A stretch of DNA of 64,000 nucleotides from Blastobasis lacticolella (lineage: Eukaryota; Arthropoda; Insecta; Lepidoptera; Blastobasidae), in NCBI GenBank assembly GCA_905147135.1, contig LR990057.1:1-64000 (forward strand), given 5' to 3'. Numbering within the stretch: the stretch's first letter is position 1; each line of letters opens with the position of its first letter. Below, in pieces: positions 10,050 through 19,798 of the stretch. Below the pieces are notes generated by a model that was not told the origin of the DNA, did not search any database, and saw nothing but the letters and a program-made list of their open reading frames with translations. Both the position numbers and the translations under genes were made by a program.

Positions 10050-11117
10050 CATTTACCACTCCACCGTGTGACCGTCACTGCCCGATGCACAAAGGTGATG
10101 CTGGATGACAGAGTTTTAAAAATGGTAAACGCCATCGTAGAAAACCTCGAAGATAGCAAAGCCTTTGATTCGTGGGTGATGCCAAAAATTACATGGGTCA
10201 ACGGAGTCCCCGGATGCGGGAAAACCACATGGGTTGTAAAGCGCTTCGAAATAGGTGAAGACCTAGTAGTCACCACAACCACAGAGGCGGCTGAAGATCT
10301 TAGGGAAAAGCTTTCCCATCGTATGGGAAATGACGCAAAGTCCTGTGTTCGAACTCTAGCGTCACTCCTCGTAAATGGTTTATCAGAGTCAGGTAAGAAA
10401 AAGTGCAAGCGCATTATGGTCGACGAGGCTCTCATGAACCATTTCGGAGCTATAGTGATGGCTATTCAACTGACGGGGGCTGAGGAAGTCATTCTGATAG
10501 GGGACAGAAACCAATTGCCATACATCGACAGGCTGAACCTATTTACAGTAAAATATAATAGACCAGATCCTGTCCTAAATATTAGCCAGGAGTTGTTGTG
10601 CACACATAGGAACCCAATGGATGTCGCTTATGCTCTTAGCGAAGTGTATAGCGGCATATACTCGTCAAAACCCCTAATACGATCTTTAAAGTTAAATGGG
10701 TTTACAGGTACACAAATAGACGCAACCCTTCCAAACACACTCTACCTGGTGCATACACAGGCAGAAAAAGAATCGCTGATCACCAAGGGATTCGGGAGCG
10801 GTACCGGGTCGCGCACCTTAACCATACACGAATCTCAGGGTCTAACGAGTGAGCGGGTGATTGTAGTGTGCACAACATCTAAGAGGCTACAGCTGCACGA
10901 CAGCGTTTCGCACGCAGTAGTGGCAGTGTCGCGGCACACTGTTAGCTGTGTCTATTACACTGATGACAGTGATGACGCGATAGCCAGATTTGTGAGGCGG
11001 GCGGAGCGAGCTTCGGCAGTCGCAATCAAGGACTATAATATCAAAATGGCGATAAGAAGTCGGGACATGGGTACAGTAGGCAAGCTTCTGGAAGCGACTA
11101 CCCTGAATAACCCATAG
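10050..11117 (+). CDS. Element B superfamily 1 helicase domain (virus-type), in frame with ORF2 after one TAA
   Basis: About 350 codons in the same frame as the preceding ORF2, separated only by TAA at 10047-10049. All core motifs of an alphavirus-like SF1 NTPase/helicase are visible: motif I NGVPGCGKTTW (about 10200), motif II VDEALMNHFG (about 10419), motif III GDRNQLPYIDR (about 10501), motif IV CTHRNPMD (about 10600), motif V TIHESQGLTSERV (about 10821) and motif VI AVVAVSRHT (about 10915). The pattern is closest to plant tobamo-like replicase helicases. Helicase domains of this kind fused to ORF2 of insect R1 LINEs have been reported (Lazareva and colleagues, 2015), so the fusion is known in Lepidoptera. 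The only early start is a GTG at 10068 and the first ATG (10098) is just before motif I, so the domain was probably made as part of ORF2. Confidence 0.9.
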   Translation, partial: HLPLHRVTVTARCTKVMLDDRVLKMVNAIVENLEDSKAFDSWVMPKITWVNGVPGCGKTTWVVKRFEIGEDLVVTTTTEAAEDLREKLSHRMGNDAKSCVRTLASLLVNGLSESGKKKCKRIMVDEALMNHFGAIVMAIQLTGAEEVILIGDRNQLPYIDRLNLFTVKYNRPDPVLNISQELLCTHRNPMDVAYALSEVYSGIYSSKPLIRSLKLNGFTGTQIDATLPNTLYLVHTQAEKESLITKGFGSGTGSRTLTIHESQGLTSERVIVVCTTSKRLQLHDSVSHAVVAVSRHTVSCVYYTDDSDDAIARFVRRAERASAVAIKDYNIKMAIRSRDMGTVGKLLEATTLNNP

Positions 11118-11241
11118 CAACCTGGTTGTCATAAAAATAAAAAAAAAAACTTACCAAAACAAAAACAATGTGGCTATAGCTGTACGTAGAGTAAGCATTG
11201 TCTGTTTAAACTTATATCAGTGACCGATTATATTAATATAA

Positions 11242-11273
<32 letters not shown>

Positions 11274-11610
11274 AAAATTATACATGTATAAGAACCAAGA
11301 GAAAAGACAAATACAGCCATAACTGCTGTTTAAAATATTCTATAAAGAAATGACACAAAAAAAAAAAAAAAAAAAAAAATGCATGAAGCATGTATCTCTG
11401 ATATCTATTATTTAAATGTATTTTGTATTTAAGCATGTATCTAACATAAATTTAATAATATTATTATTTTATATTTAATCTTTGACCTTCTGTAGCACTA
11501 AAAGATGCTCAGTGTAGAAGAAAATAAAAGAACTTTATAATTAAAAAATACTATAACAAAAGCATGGACAATAGTCTATGGAAATTAATAAATACTTATA
11601 TATAAAAAAA
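11118..11610 (+). other. Element B 3' UTR with several A tracts
   Basis: AT-rich untranslated end with A runs at about 11142, 11240-11277 (interrupted by a G) and 11358-11379. A terminal A tract then joins AACCTAACC. No ORF is present. Confidence 0.75.
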
Positions 11611-11670
11611 AACCTAACCTAACCTAACCTAACCCAGCCTAACCTAACCTAACCTAACCTAACCTAACCC
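11611..11670 (+). repeat. telomeric CCTAA spacer between elements B and C, with one variant unit
   Basis: About twelve units, with one variant CCCAG at about 11633-11637. The same CCCAG begins the 5' ends of elements A and C. Confidence 0.93.
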
Positions 11671-14600
11671 AGTTGCTCGCCTCCCTTTGCCAAGAACAGT
11701 TCGTTTCCGTAACGCTCCCTACTAAAAAATTCGTCAAAGTGGCATTTTTTCTCCAATCGTAGTGATTCGAGCGTGGTCGAGTGCGGAAAAGTACGACGCA
11801 TCTTTCTGTGTAACATTTGTCAAAATCGGATAACAGTGCACAAAGTTATTACGGTGAACATGAAAGTGAGGTTACTTTTTAACCACGTTTTTGCTTGAAA
11901 ATTGCTTGAAAGTGAAATTACTCGAAACTTTCTGCGACGACCAGTGTATATTTTACATCACCACCTGCGGGATACGGCGGAGCATCGTTTGCGCTTTTTT
12001 CCGGAATTTTCCGGCTAAAGCCCTGGCCGGAAAAGCTAGAAAAACAATTTTCGCGCTGCAGCGAGGTACAAGAAGGAGTGGAGCTGGAATCTTGGAATTC
12101 GGCATGCTGTGAAAAGATATCAAGACAAAAGATTTAATGCAGTCAGAAAAATTTTTCAGCATTTCAGAGCTAAGTTATTAACTAATATATTTCAAAATTT
12201 TGCCTTCTTATAACTTACTAGCGGCCCGCCCCGGCTTCGCACGGGTAGTAAACCTTAACAAATTATACACCTGAACCTTCGTCATGAATCACGTTGTCTA
12301 AAACCGCACTATGTAGTCTGTGTGTGAATACCGCATGAAAATCCGTTTAGTAGTTCTTGAGTTTATCGCGTACAGACTGACAGTAAGACACGCCGTGGGA
12401 CTTCGTGTTTATAATATGAAGTAATTATATTATACTTAAGTATGTACTGAGTAGTGTCCCGTTACAAACAGGACACCATATTACGATCACAAAAGTTCCA
12501 ACCGTCTCCTCAACCATTTTAGAGGGAAGGGGGCGACCCGGCTCCTGACGGCCGTATTTCTTGACATTGACTCCCCTCCCGTACGTATCCCGTGCTGCCT
12601 AGATAGCCGAGCGGACTGAGCGGCGAACACGCGACTTTTTTCTAATATTCACATTTTTAAACTCGTGATATCTTTCGAATGGAATGTCTGAATTGAATAA
12701 TTCAAAAAGTTATATAAAGGTATTGAAGTAGTCGTGAATATGAAGTAATTGATTTTGATAAGGATTAATACCAAGATACAAATAAAGAGCGTTTTTTAGC
12801 GGCGGCATTTCAATTAAATTTTCAAAATAAAAGAACACTTATTGTGACATAACTATAATAGTTAGACATATACTGTCGCGACACTTTTTGTAGATAATGA
12901 TGTGTTCTGCAAAGTCGTAGTACATTATTTTGTTCTATCATCAATAGTTTTCGCAGCGCACGCGATGTAAGGCATTTTTTGGGTATTTTTCTACACCTTC
13001 GGTTACATTGTTGAAATTTTACCAAGGATCCCTAATTTTTTTCAAAATGAAATGTAGCCTATGTCAAATTGGAAGAATGTAGCATTCTATTGGTGAAATA
13101 ATTTTTTAAATCGGCCCAGTACTTTTTGAGCCTATTCATTACAAACATACAAACATACAAAAATAGGTACAAATCTTTCCTCTTTATAATATTAGTGTAG
13201 ATAAAATAGATCTGTGACCCACATTTTTTCTCCACGCATCTGTTGCGCGCTTACATTGTTCATAGTGTTATTCAAGATTTGGAATTTTCAGTTCAAAAAC
13301 TACAGAGATATAGCCTTTTCAGTCTGAAACTTTTTAAATTTAGGTTTTTTGTCAATATTTTTAATAAATACTGCTCTCTTACATATTTATGTACTGCGCT
13401 GTATAGTGCTTGATTTTAGACAAATTTTGATGTATCACACTATATTTTTGGACTAACAGTTTCTGAGATATTAAAATTTTCATCTTTTTTCCAAATTAAT
13501 AGTAAAATAATAGAAAAACACCATTTTTAAGTGTTGGAATTCTTTTAATGTCTTACCCCTCGCTAGTTTAAGCCCAAACAAGGGCCCCAAATCGTTTAAT
13601 TTCACGATTATACAAAAAGTGTCTTTTTTAGCACTTTTTGTTAAGATTTACAACCTTGAATATCTCGGAATCTAAGAGTCGTAGAGAGCTGCGGTTTTCA
13701 GTATAGGGAAGAGTGACTATTTTACTAGCCTGTAAGATAAGTTTCAGGCGTTTTCAGCGCCTGAAAATTATTCGTGCTGAAAGCAATTTCAGGAGATAGT
13801 CCCAGTCGGGCCGAGTCCACCATCCAAAACCCCGTGCTTCTGGGGGCTCTGGGGGCGAAGTTATCAGCGTTCAAAACTACCTTTTGACAGCTGTCCGCCA
13901 TTTTGAGCGAATTTTATGCCTGCATAGCTCCGAAACCACGGGACGTAGGAGGCTGGGGTTTTCGACATATTGACTGGGAGAATCATCTCTACTAAACCTA
14001 CCCCTTTTCAGGAGAAATAGAGCACCAAAAATTTCAGCGCCTGAAATTGCTTTCAGGCAAAAAAAAAAATATATAGACGGAGACAAGCGGCTCTGTCCAA
14101 ACCCGGGGTCGCTGCGACCTCCCGGTGCGGTAGCCTTTTAAAGTCACACTTTGACAGTTGTGCCGCCATTTTTAAAATTTTAAAGTCTTGATGGCTCCGC
14201 AACGGTTAGGCGTAGCGGGTCGCGGTTTTGACTTAAGACATTGACAGAAGCACCAGAACAGGTTTAGCATAATTTCAGGAACTTTCAGGTTCCAAAAAAT
14301 TTTAGGCCTGAAAATTAAATTTTCAGGTGTGACTCACCGAGCCCTTTGCGGCGAGCCCGGGCACGGGTTTCTAGGACCAGGGGTTGACGAGAAAAACGCG
14401 AGTGCTTAATTTAGACACTTTAGTTCCAGAAAGTGTCTGCCGAGATATCTCCTAGACCCTTGGGGCGAATCCGCCCGAGTTTGGGTTCGTTGAGAAGGGC
14501 TCGGGGAAACCTACACGATTGAGGTCACCCCGACACTCTACATAGAGTCCTGGTAGAGTTTAGTTGTAATTTGAAAACTAGACCAAACCTAACCATATTT

Positions 14601-14847
14601 TTTGTGGTCATAGGTTATAATAAACTCATTCGAGACTATTTGTGTAGTAATAAACGCCAGCTCTATACAGGGCGGTCAGAAATTAATTTTTATATTTTCA
14701 TACTCTACAATACTAGTATGAGTATATATTTAGAGTTAAGACAATAAATTAGTAAAGACACCTTTTAGAATTAACACAGCAATAGTTTGGGACTTGTAGG
14801 AAGACCATTTTTCATCCCTGTAACGTTACCGCTCTTTACACGGTACA
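11671..14847 (+). other. 5' leader of element C, interrupted by a Helitron
   Basis: The leader is homologous in layout to those of A and D. CCGCCATTTTG (about 13895) and CCGCCATTTTT (about 14163) follow TTTGACAG, about 268 bp apart. ACTCTACATAGAGTC lies near 14540. Uninterrupted leader resumes after the Helitron at 13202. A 73-codon ORF at 11891-12112 has no recognisable domain and I do not call it. Confidence 0.75.
12218..13201 (-). mobile_element. non-autonomous Helitron inserted in element C leader
   Basis: Read on the minus strand it starts TCTACACTAATATTATAAAG and ends CGCTAG, inserted between A and T (A|TC...CTAG|T). This is the Helitron rule: no target duplication, TC start and CTRR end. 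A GC-rich 3' hairpin (CCCGTGCGAAGCCGGGG) precedes the CTAG end. It is 984 bp and encodes no Rep/helicase protein. A near-identical but truncated copy lies at 61134-61935. Confidence 0.88.
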
Positions 14848-16212
14848 ATGCACAGAACGCCACCAATCAGGCCTCAGCAAGGAAGGACGTCCGGCGCAGG
14901 CGCCGGTAGAGACGACGGCAGAGAAGCCAAAAACCCCCTTTTAACTGCAACTCAGTGCTTTCAGGAAGCCAAAAGACAGCTAGAGCTGTCCGGCAACCTG
15001 AAAGGCACAATCAAAGACAAAGTGACCTCATGCCTGCAGATACTTTTTGATCAGGTTACGAGTTTATATGCAGCAAATGTGGAACTAGAAAAATCACTGG
15101 CCGAAGGAAGAGAGACTGAGCTAGCATCCCTTCACAAGGATCTTAAGCTCGCCATTCAAAATGGAGGAGAAGGAGACAAGCGCCTCAGAGACAGTCTTGA
15201 TGAACTAATGGACAGTATGGACAATATCTCGTCCAAACAAGACAAGATATATGACGAGTTCAAGGCTGGTCAATTGAGTCTGACTGAGTTGATGGATAGA
15301 GAAAAGAGTGAAATGCCAGAAAAGGGGGAGTTTTGTAGCCGACTTAAAGAAGTGGAGGCTACCATCATCGAGGAAATAAGGTCGGTCGGAGTGCGATCGT
15401 ACGCCGACGTAGCCGCGGGCACATCTCTGCCAGCGACTGCGCCGGCGGGGGTGACGCCGCCGATCCACTCGGTGATTGTAACTTCTACCGATAAGGATGA
15501 CACAAGTGAGCACGTGCTTACAAAAATCAGACAGATAGTCGACGCAAAACAGAACGCAGTTCGAGTGGAAAGAGTCCGAAAAGCAAGGAACCAAAAGGTG
15601 GTTCTGAGCTGCAGCACAGAGGAGGATCTCCTGAGATTGACACAGAAGCTTGACGAATCTAAGCAATTACAAACGCAAAGAGCAAAGAACAAGGACCCTC
15701 TAGTCATCGTCAGGGATGTGCTCTCCTACAACAGCGACGAAGACATTACGGAAGCGCTCAAAAAGCAGAATAGCCAGCTTTTACGAGACATCCCGGACGA
15801 TGAGTACAGGGCCGTTGTGAGATATAGGAGGAGAGCAAATAACCCACTCGAAAACCATGTGGTCCTTCAAGTGTCTCCAATGGTGCACAAGTGTTTAGTG
15901 ACAGCAGGCGTGGTCTATATCGACCTCCAGAGGAGGGCGGTAAAAGGCCAAACGCCTTTAATTCAGTGCACAAAATGTCTCGGGTTCGGCCACGGCAAAA
16001 AATATTGTTCAGCAACGGAGAGCCTGTGCAGTCATTGCGCAGGTCCCCATATGAGAGCAGAGTGCACAATGTACCAATCAGGAGAAAAACCTACCTGTAA
16101 AAACTGCAGCCTGGCCAAACTTGACAAAGTAGAGCACAACGCATTCGATATTGAATGTGCCATCAAGAAGAAGTGGGATAACATAGCTAGGTCCTCGGTG
16201 GCGTACATGTAG
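14848..16212 (+). CDS. Element C ORF1: gag-like RNA-binding protein, intact
   Basis: A 454-residue open frame from the ATG at 14848. The N-terminal half is predicted coiled coil, rich in Leu/Glu/Lys heptads (about residues 60-180). The conserved gag core (about 200-340) includes HSVIVTSTDKDDTSEHV. Three zinc knuckles end the protein: CTKCLGFGHGKKYC, CSHCAGPHMRAEC and CKNC...H...C. It aligns in layout with element A ORF1 but is clearly diverged, so it is a different TRAS subfamily. It is the only undamaged ORF1 in the block. It ends ATG-TAG, an arrangement compatible with coupling to a downstream ORF2 that is missing here. Confidence 0.92.
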   Translation: MHRTPPIRPQQGRTSGAGAGRDDGREAKNPLLTATQCFQEAKRQLELSGNLKGTIKDKVTSCLQILFDQVTSLYAANVELEKSLAEGRETELASLHKDLKLAIQNGGEGDKRLRDSLDELMDSMDNISSKQDKIYDEFKAGQLSLTELMDREKSEMPEKGEFCSRLKEVEATIIEEIRSVGVRSYADVAAGTSLPATAPAGVTPPIHSVIVTSTDKDDTSEHVLTKIRQIVDAKQNAVRVERVRKARNQKVVLSCSTEEDLLRLTQKLDESKQLQTQRAKNKDPLVIVRDVLSYNSDEDITEALKKQNSQLLRDIPDDEYRAVVRYRRRANNPLENHVVLQVSPMVHKCLVTAGVVYIDLQRRAVKGQTPLIQCTKCLGFGHGKKYCSATESLCSHCAGPHMRAECTMYQSGEKPTCKNCSLAKLDKVEHNAFDIECAIKKKWDNIARSSVAYM

Positions 16213-17318
16213 CTAGGAATCGCGACAAATATACAAAAACCGACCATATACAACAGAACCCCCTCCTCCCATTTGTACTACTTTAATAGAAATAAGTTAA
16301 CAAATAGAAATGCCGAAACAATATTTACCTGCGATCCGACGGTAAGAGGGTGTACTTTCCTGATAGGGAGTGATAAAAATATCATGTTCGTGAAGAACAC
16401 TGATAGCGTTTATCTACAAAATTGCCGTCGAGACGTAGAAGATGAAGTTTTCGAGTGTATCATTTTAAATAAGTAGAATATGCAAAGTATGTATATATTA
16501 TATAATTAGTATATAAGATAGCACATACGAAGAAGAGTGTACAAGTAGTTCAATAAGTATAAAAAAAAAAAAAAAAAAAAATGTACATAAAAAACACAAG
16601 AAAAAAAAAATACAAACACAAAAACAAAAAAATTTTAAAAGAGAGAAGAAAAGAAAAGAAAACATATAACAACAACTTAATTAGGAAATAAGTAAACACA
16701 TCTAAGATTATATTATTGTGTACTACTATAAGATACATAATTTACGAAGTAAGTAGTTATGTAATTATATGATTTATAAGACTATGTAACCATATATGTA
16801 AAACATAAGACAAATTATAAACAGAATACCAATACAAAAGAAAATGAGAAGAGGAGGGAGTTCTGCGAGTAGTTTCATTTCCAAACATTTCGACCAATAA
16901 AGCGAGGAAAGTAAAGATGGGAAGAAAACAGTCCTATAGATTGAATACACAGTTACATAAACGTACCTATAACCAAGGTCCCGGCATCATTCATGCAGCT
17001 GGGGAGACCAGGCTCAGACCCAAATAATCATCATCATCATAACAGCCCATAACAGTCCACTGCAGGACTTCGGGCCTCTCCCACGAAAGGGGAGGTCATT
17101 GCCATAATCTCCACGCTTGGCAGGCGGGTTGGAGATCGCAGTGCAGTTGATGAAAATCTACCCAGAAAGATGCTGCTGCCCACCTTTCGGATTTTTCCCT
17201 TAGTCGCCTCTTACGACACCCACGGGAAGAGACGGGGTGGTGCTATTCTTTGAGGTGGCGGCACCACACCACACCAAATAATAATGGGGCTCAATTTAAA
17301 AAAAAAAAAAAAAAAAAA
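16213..17318 (+). other. Element C 3' region replacing ORF2
   Basis: About 1.1 kb of A/T-rich sequence with no RT or endonuclease motif. A 67-codon ORF at 16273-16476 matches nothing I know. There are internal A tracts (16560-16580 and purine-rich 16590-16660), an (ATC)n stretch at about 17028, an interspersed repeat at 17040-17275, then the terminal A tail. Confidence 0.7.
17040..17275 (+). repeat. interspersed lepidopteran repeat at the 3' end of element C
   Basis: The segment contains AACAGTCCACTGCAGGACTT, GCCTCTCCCACGAAAGG and a block around GACACCCACGGGAAGAG. A shorter related copy lies at 28128-28190. I recognise the pattern as common in Lepidoptera but cannot name its family. Its position just before the poly(A) suggests it was transcribed as part of element C. 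Confidence 0.6.
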
Positions 17319-17359
17319 AACCTAACCTAACCTAACCTAACCTAACCTAACCTAACCTA
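17319..17359 (+). repeat. telomeric CCTAA spacer between elements C and D
   Basis: Eight CCTAA units, ending CCTAGTTCCCC where element D begins. Confidence 0.95.
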
Positions 17360-19798
17360 GTTCCCCTTCACCTCTCGTGGTGATCAGATCGTTTTTGTAT
17401 GCGCTCCGCGCTTAAAGATTTATAAAAGTGGCAATTGTACACCGATTTTGATAAAAAAAGGGTCATTGTGTGTGTAAGAGTGAGATATATCCGTTTGCGA
17501 ACGGTTGGTGAAATTTGGATTGCAGTGACATAAGTTACTAAGTGAAAACCAAAAGTGAGGTTGTTTTTTGTGAAATTTCGAACTACAAAGTCGCATATCT
17601 CGGAAACCATCTGCACGACCCCACTCAAACTTTTTGTTGTTTGGTGGGGAGTTGACCGTAGCATCTACAGCAGGAGTTCTGAATTTTTCGGGACAAACCC
17701 CGCGGAGCTATTCCTGAAGAACCCATTTCGCCACGCGGTCAATGCTGGAACGAGGTACATGAAGGAGATAAGCTACGACCGCCAAACTTGGCAGTGCTGA
17801 AGAGGGTGTGATTGGAAGACTTTTGGACTAAACAGAAAAATTTTAGGATATATAGAAGTTAAGTTATAGCTATTAATATTTCAAAACTTTGGCATGCTGT
17901 ATTTTGAAATCAAAAGCGACAACCTATATATTTTCTATTATTGTTACTTGCGCGCTAACTGTGGGAAGGTGTGTCCGAAAGATTGGATTTTTCCCGTTAA
18001 TATTTGTCATTTTACAGCCGTTTCAGTAAATTTCTTTCTGAAAATTTGTTTTTCGGAGACGGTTCCTTCAGTTCTCAAAATTTTTAATTTTTTTTACGTA
18101 ATTGATTGCGTCTTGTTTTTACATTTATTTTAACGTTTTATTTGTGATTTTTTATTAAGTGGTTCTCGAGTTATTGATTTTTTTGTTATTTTTCTTAATA
18201 AATTCAAAAATAATAGGAAATACCATAATTTAACATCAGAATCGGGTCTTTTAACTCGGTTCCACCTAGTTTAAGCCCAAACAGCGGCACTCTATCAATT
18301 AAAAGTGTTCTTCATCCTTTTCGGCCATTTTATTTTTTTACTTCAAATTTTAAATCTTGTATAGCTCGGGAACCCTTGGACATACGGAGTCCTGGTTTTC
18401 AGCCAGGGCACGGGCGACTCCTTGATTATAAGACTGGTCTATTTTCGGGCGGATTCGCGCCCTAAGATTTTATCGGGCTGAAACCTATTTCAGGGGGTGG
18501 AGGAGGTCAGGCCGAGTTGCTTGGAGAAAACTAAAAGTGTCTACGACTTCTGGTTCCGGAGATATTGGTCTCCAAATCCAGGTTTTGTCAGCTCGGCGGC
18601 CATTTTGTAAATCTTCGAACCCTTGTAACTTAGTAACTAAGCATCCTAGCGACTCAGGGATTTTTGTATAGGGTTTGGGAGATCCCCCCCTACCCTCTCC
18701 CCCCACTTGCAGGGGGTTTGGAGACTGTCAAAATTCGGACATCTGAAACTATTTTTGCCCAATAGTGTAGGCGGAGCCAAGCAATACTGTCCAAGTCCGG
18801 ATTTCCTGCGGTCATTAGAAGCGGAGTTATAGGCACTCAAATTCTTACTTTGACAGTTCTGACGCCATCTTGAAAATTTTAAATCCTTAATAGCTCCGCA
18901 GCGGAGGGTCGTGGGGGATCGGGGTTTGGACTGTGGGCAAGGGCAGAGAGCCCTTTAGGCGACCCTATCACTTTCAGGCGTTTTCAGGACCTGAAAGTTT
19001 TTGGGCCTGAAAACCGCACCATCAGTTAGTGCACGGCGCGCCCTTTCATTTGAGACCAAGGTCGCGGCTCTGTGGCCTACGGTTGCCGAGATATCTTCGG
19101 TTTTAACTTTCTTCACATGTTAGGCTAGTTACTTCAATCCGGCATATCTTGGTAACCCGGGAGGCTATCCACCCCGTGTTTGGGTTCTTTTGGCGGGGCT
19201 TGGCGGGAGCTACATTTCTATCAATTAGTAAAGACTCTATGTAGAGCCAGTATAGAGATCGGCTCTATTTTCTTAAACTGACCAAACCTAACCAAATTGT
19301 TACTTGGTTAGAGCATCCTTCACTCTTACTAAAGCCACTGATTTTGGGTACATGACTGGTGCTCTACAAATGGTCGAACAAAAATCAGTTAAAACTGATG
19401 AGCTCTCATTGATCTGTGTTTGCGAGTAAAATTCATATTTTATTATTGACTTTAGTATTTTGTTATTGTTGACATTAATTTTGTACTGTTTTATTGTAAT
19501 TACCAATTATTAGTCACTAATATGTAAAAAAGTTTTTCTGAAATTTTGATCTAAATAAAGTATCATAGTTTTCGTCTGAATATTGGGGATTGTACAAGGC
19601 CATTATCTTTATAATTTAATTTTAATATTTATAATTATTGACAATTTATTATTATTTTATTATATCAAACATAAATATTTTATTTATTAATTAATTATTA
19701 ATTACTTCCTAAACACAAATTTTATAAAATTAACCATAATTTTGAATCAATATATTATTGTTAATTATATTTTTCTCCTAAATTAGAATCGCGTTGAG
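17360..19798 (+). other. 5' leader of element D
   Basis: It shares the leader architecture of element A. GCCAT(T/C)TT cores are at about 18324, 18599 and 18864, with nearly the same 275- and 265-bp spacing, and a CTCTATGTAGAG palindrome half lies at about 19232. The last 500 bp before ORF1 are very AT-rich. An 81-codon ORF at 17555 is not convincing. Confidence 0.72.

Larger units (their letters stand above)
8064..11610 (+). mobile_element. Element B: 5'-truncated TRAS-like retrotransposon carrying a viral-type helicase
   Basis: The element starts in the linker between RT and RNase H; the reading frame is open right up to the telomeric junction. It continues through RNase H, the zinc motif, an extra domain and an SF1 helicase, then a 3' UTR with A tracts and a tail joined to AACCTAACC. 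5' truncation is the usual outcome of incomplete reverse transcription. Telomeric repeats on both sides show that it entered the telomere as one cDNA, so the helicase belongs to the element and is not a later insertion. Confidence 0.88.
11671..17318 (+). mobile_element. Element C: TRAS-like element with intact ORF1 but no ORF2
   Basis: The element has a 3.2-kb leader (984 bp of it an inserted Helitron), an intact gag-like ORF1 and then a 1.1-kb 3' region where ORF2 should be. It ends in about 22 A joined to CCTAA. Only about a dozen codons resembling an ORF2 start follow ORF1. Because the poly(A)/telomere junction is intact, the deleted form probably transposed as such, using RT supplied in trans. 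Confidence 0.85.

Noticed and set aside
11891..12112. short uORF proteins in TRAS leaders (also 1668-1850, 17555-17800)
   Set aside because: Not conserved between the leaders of A, C and D, and no domain is visible.
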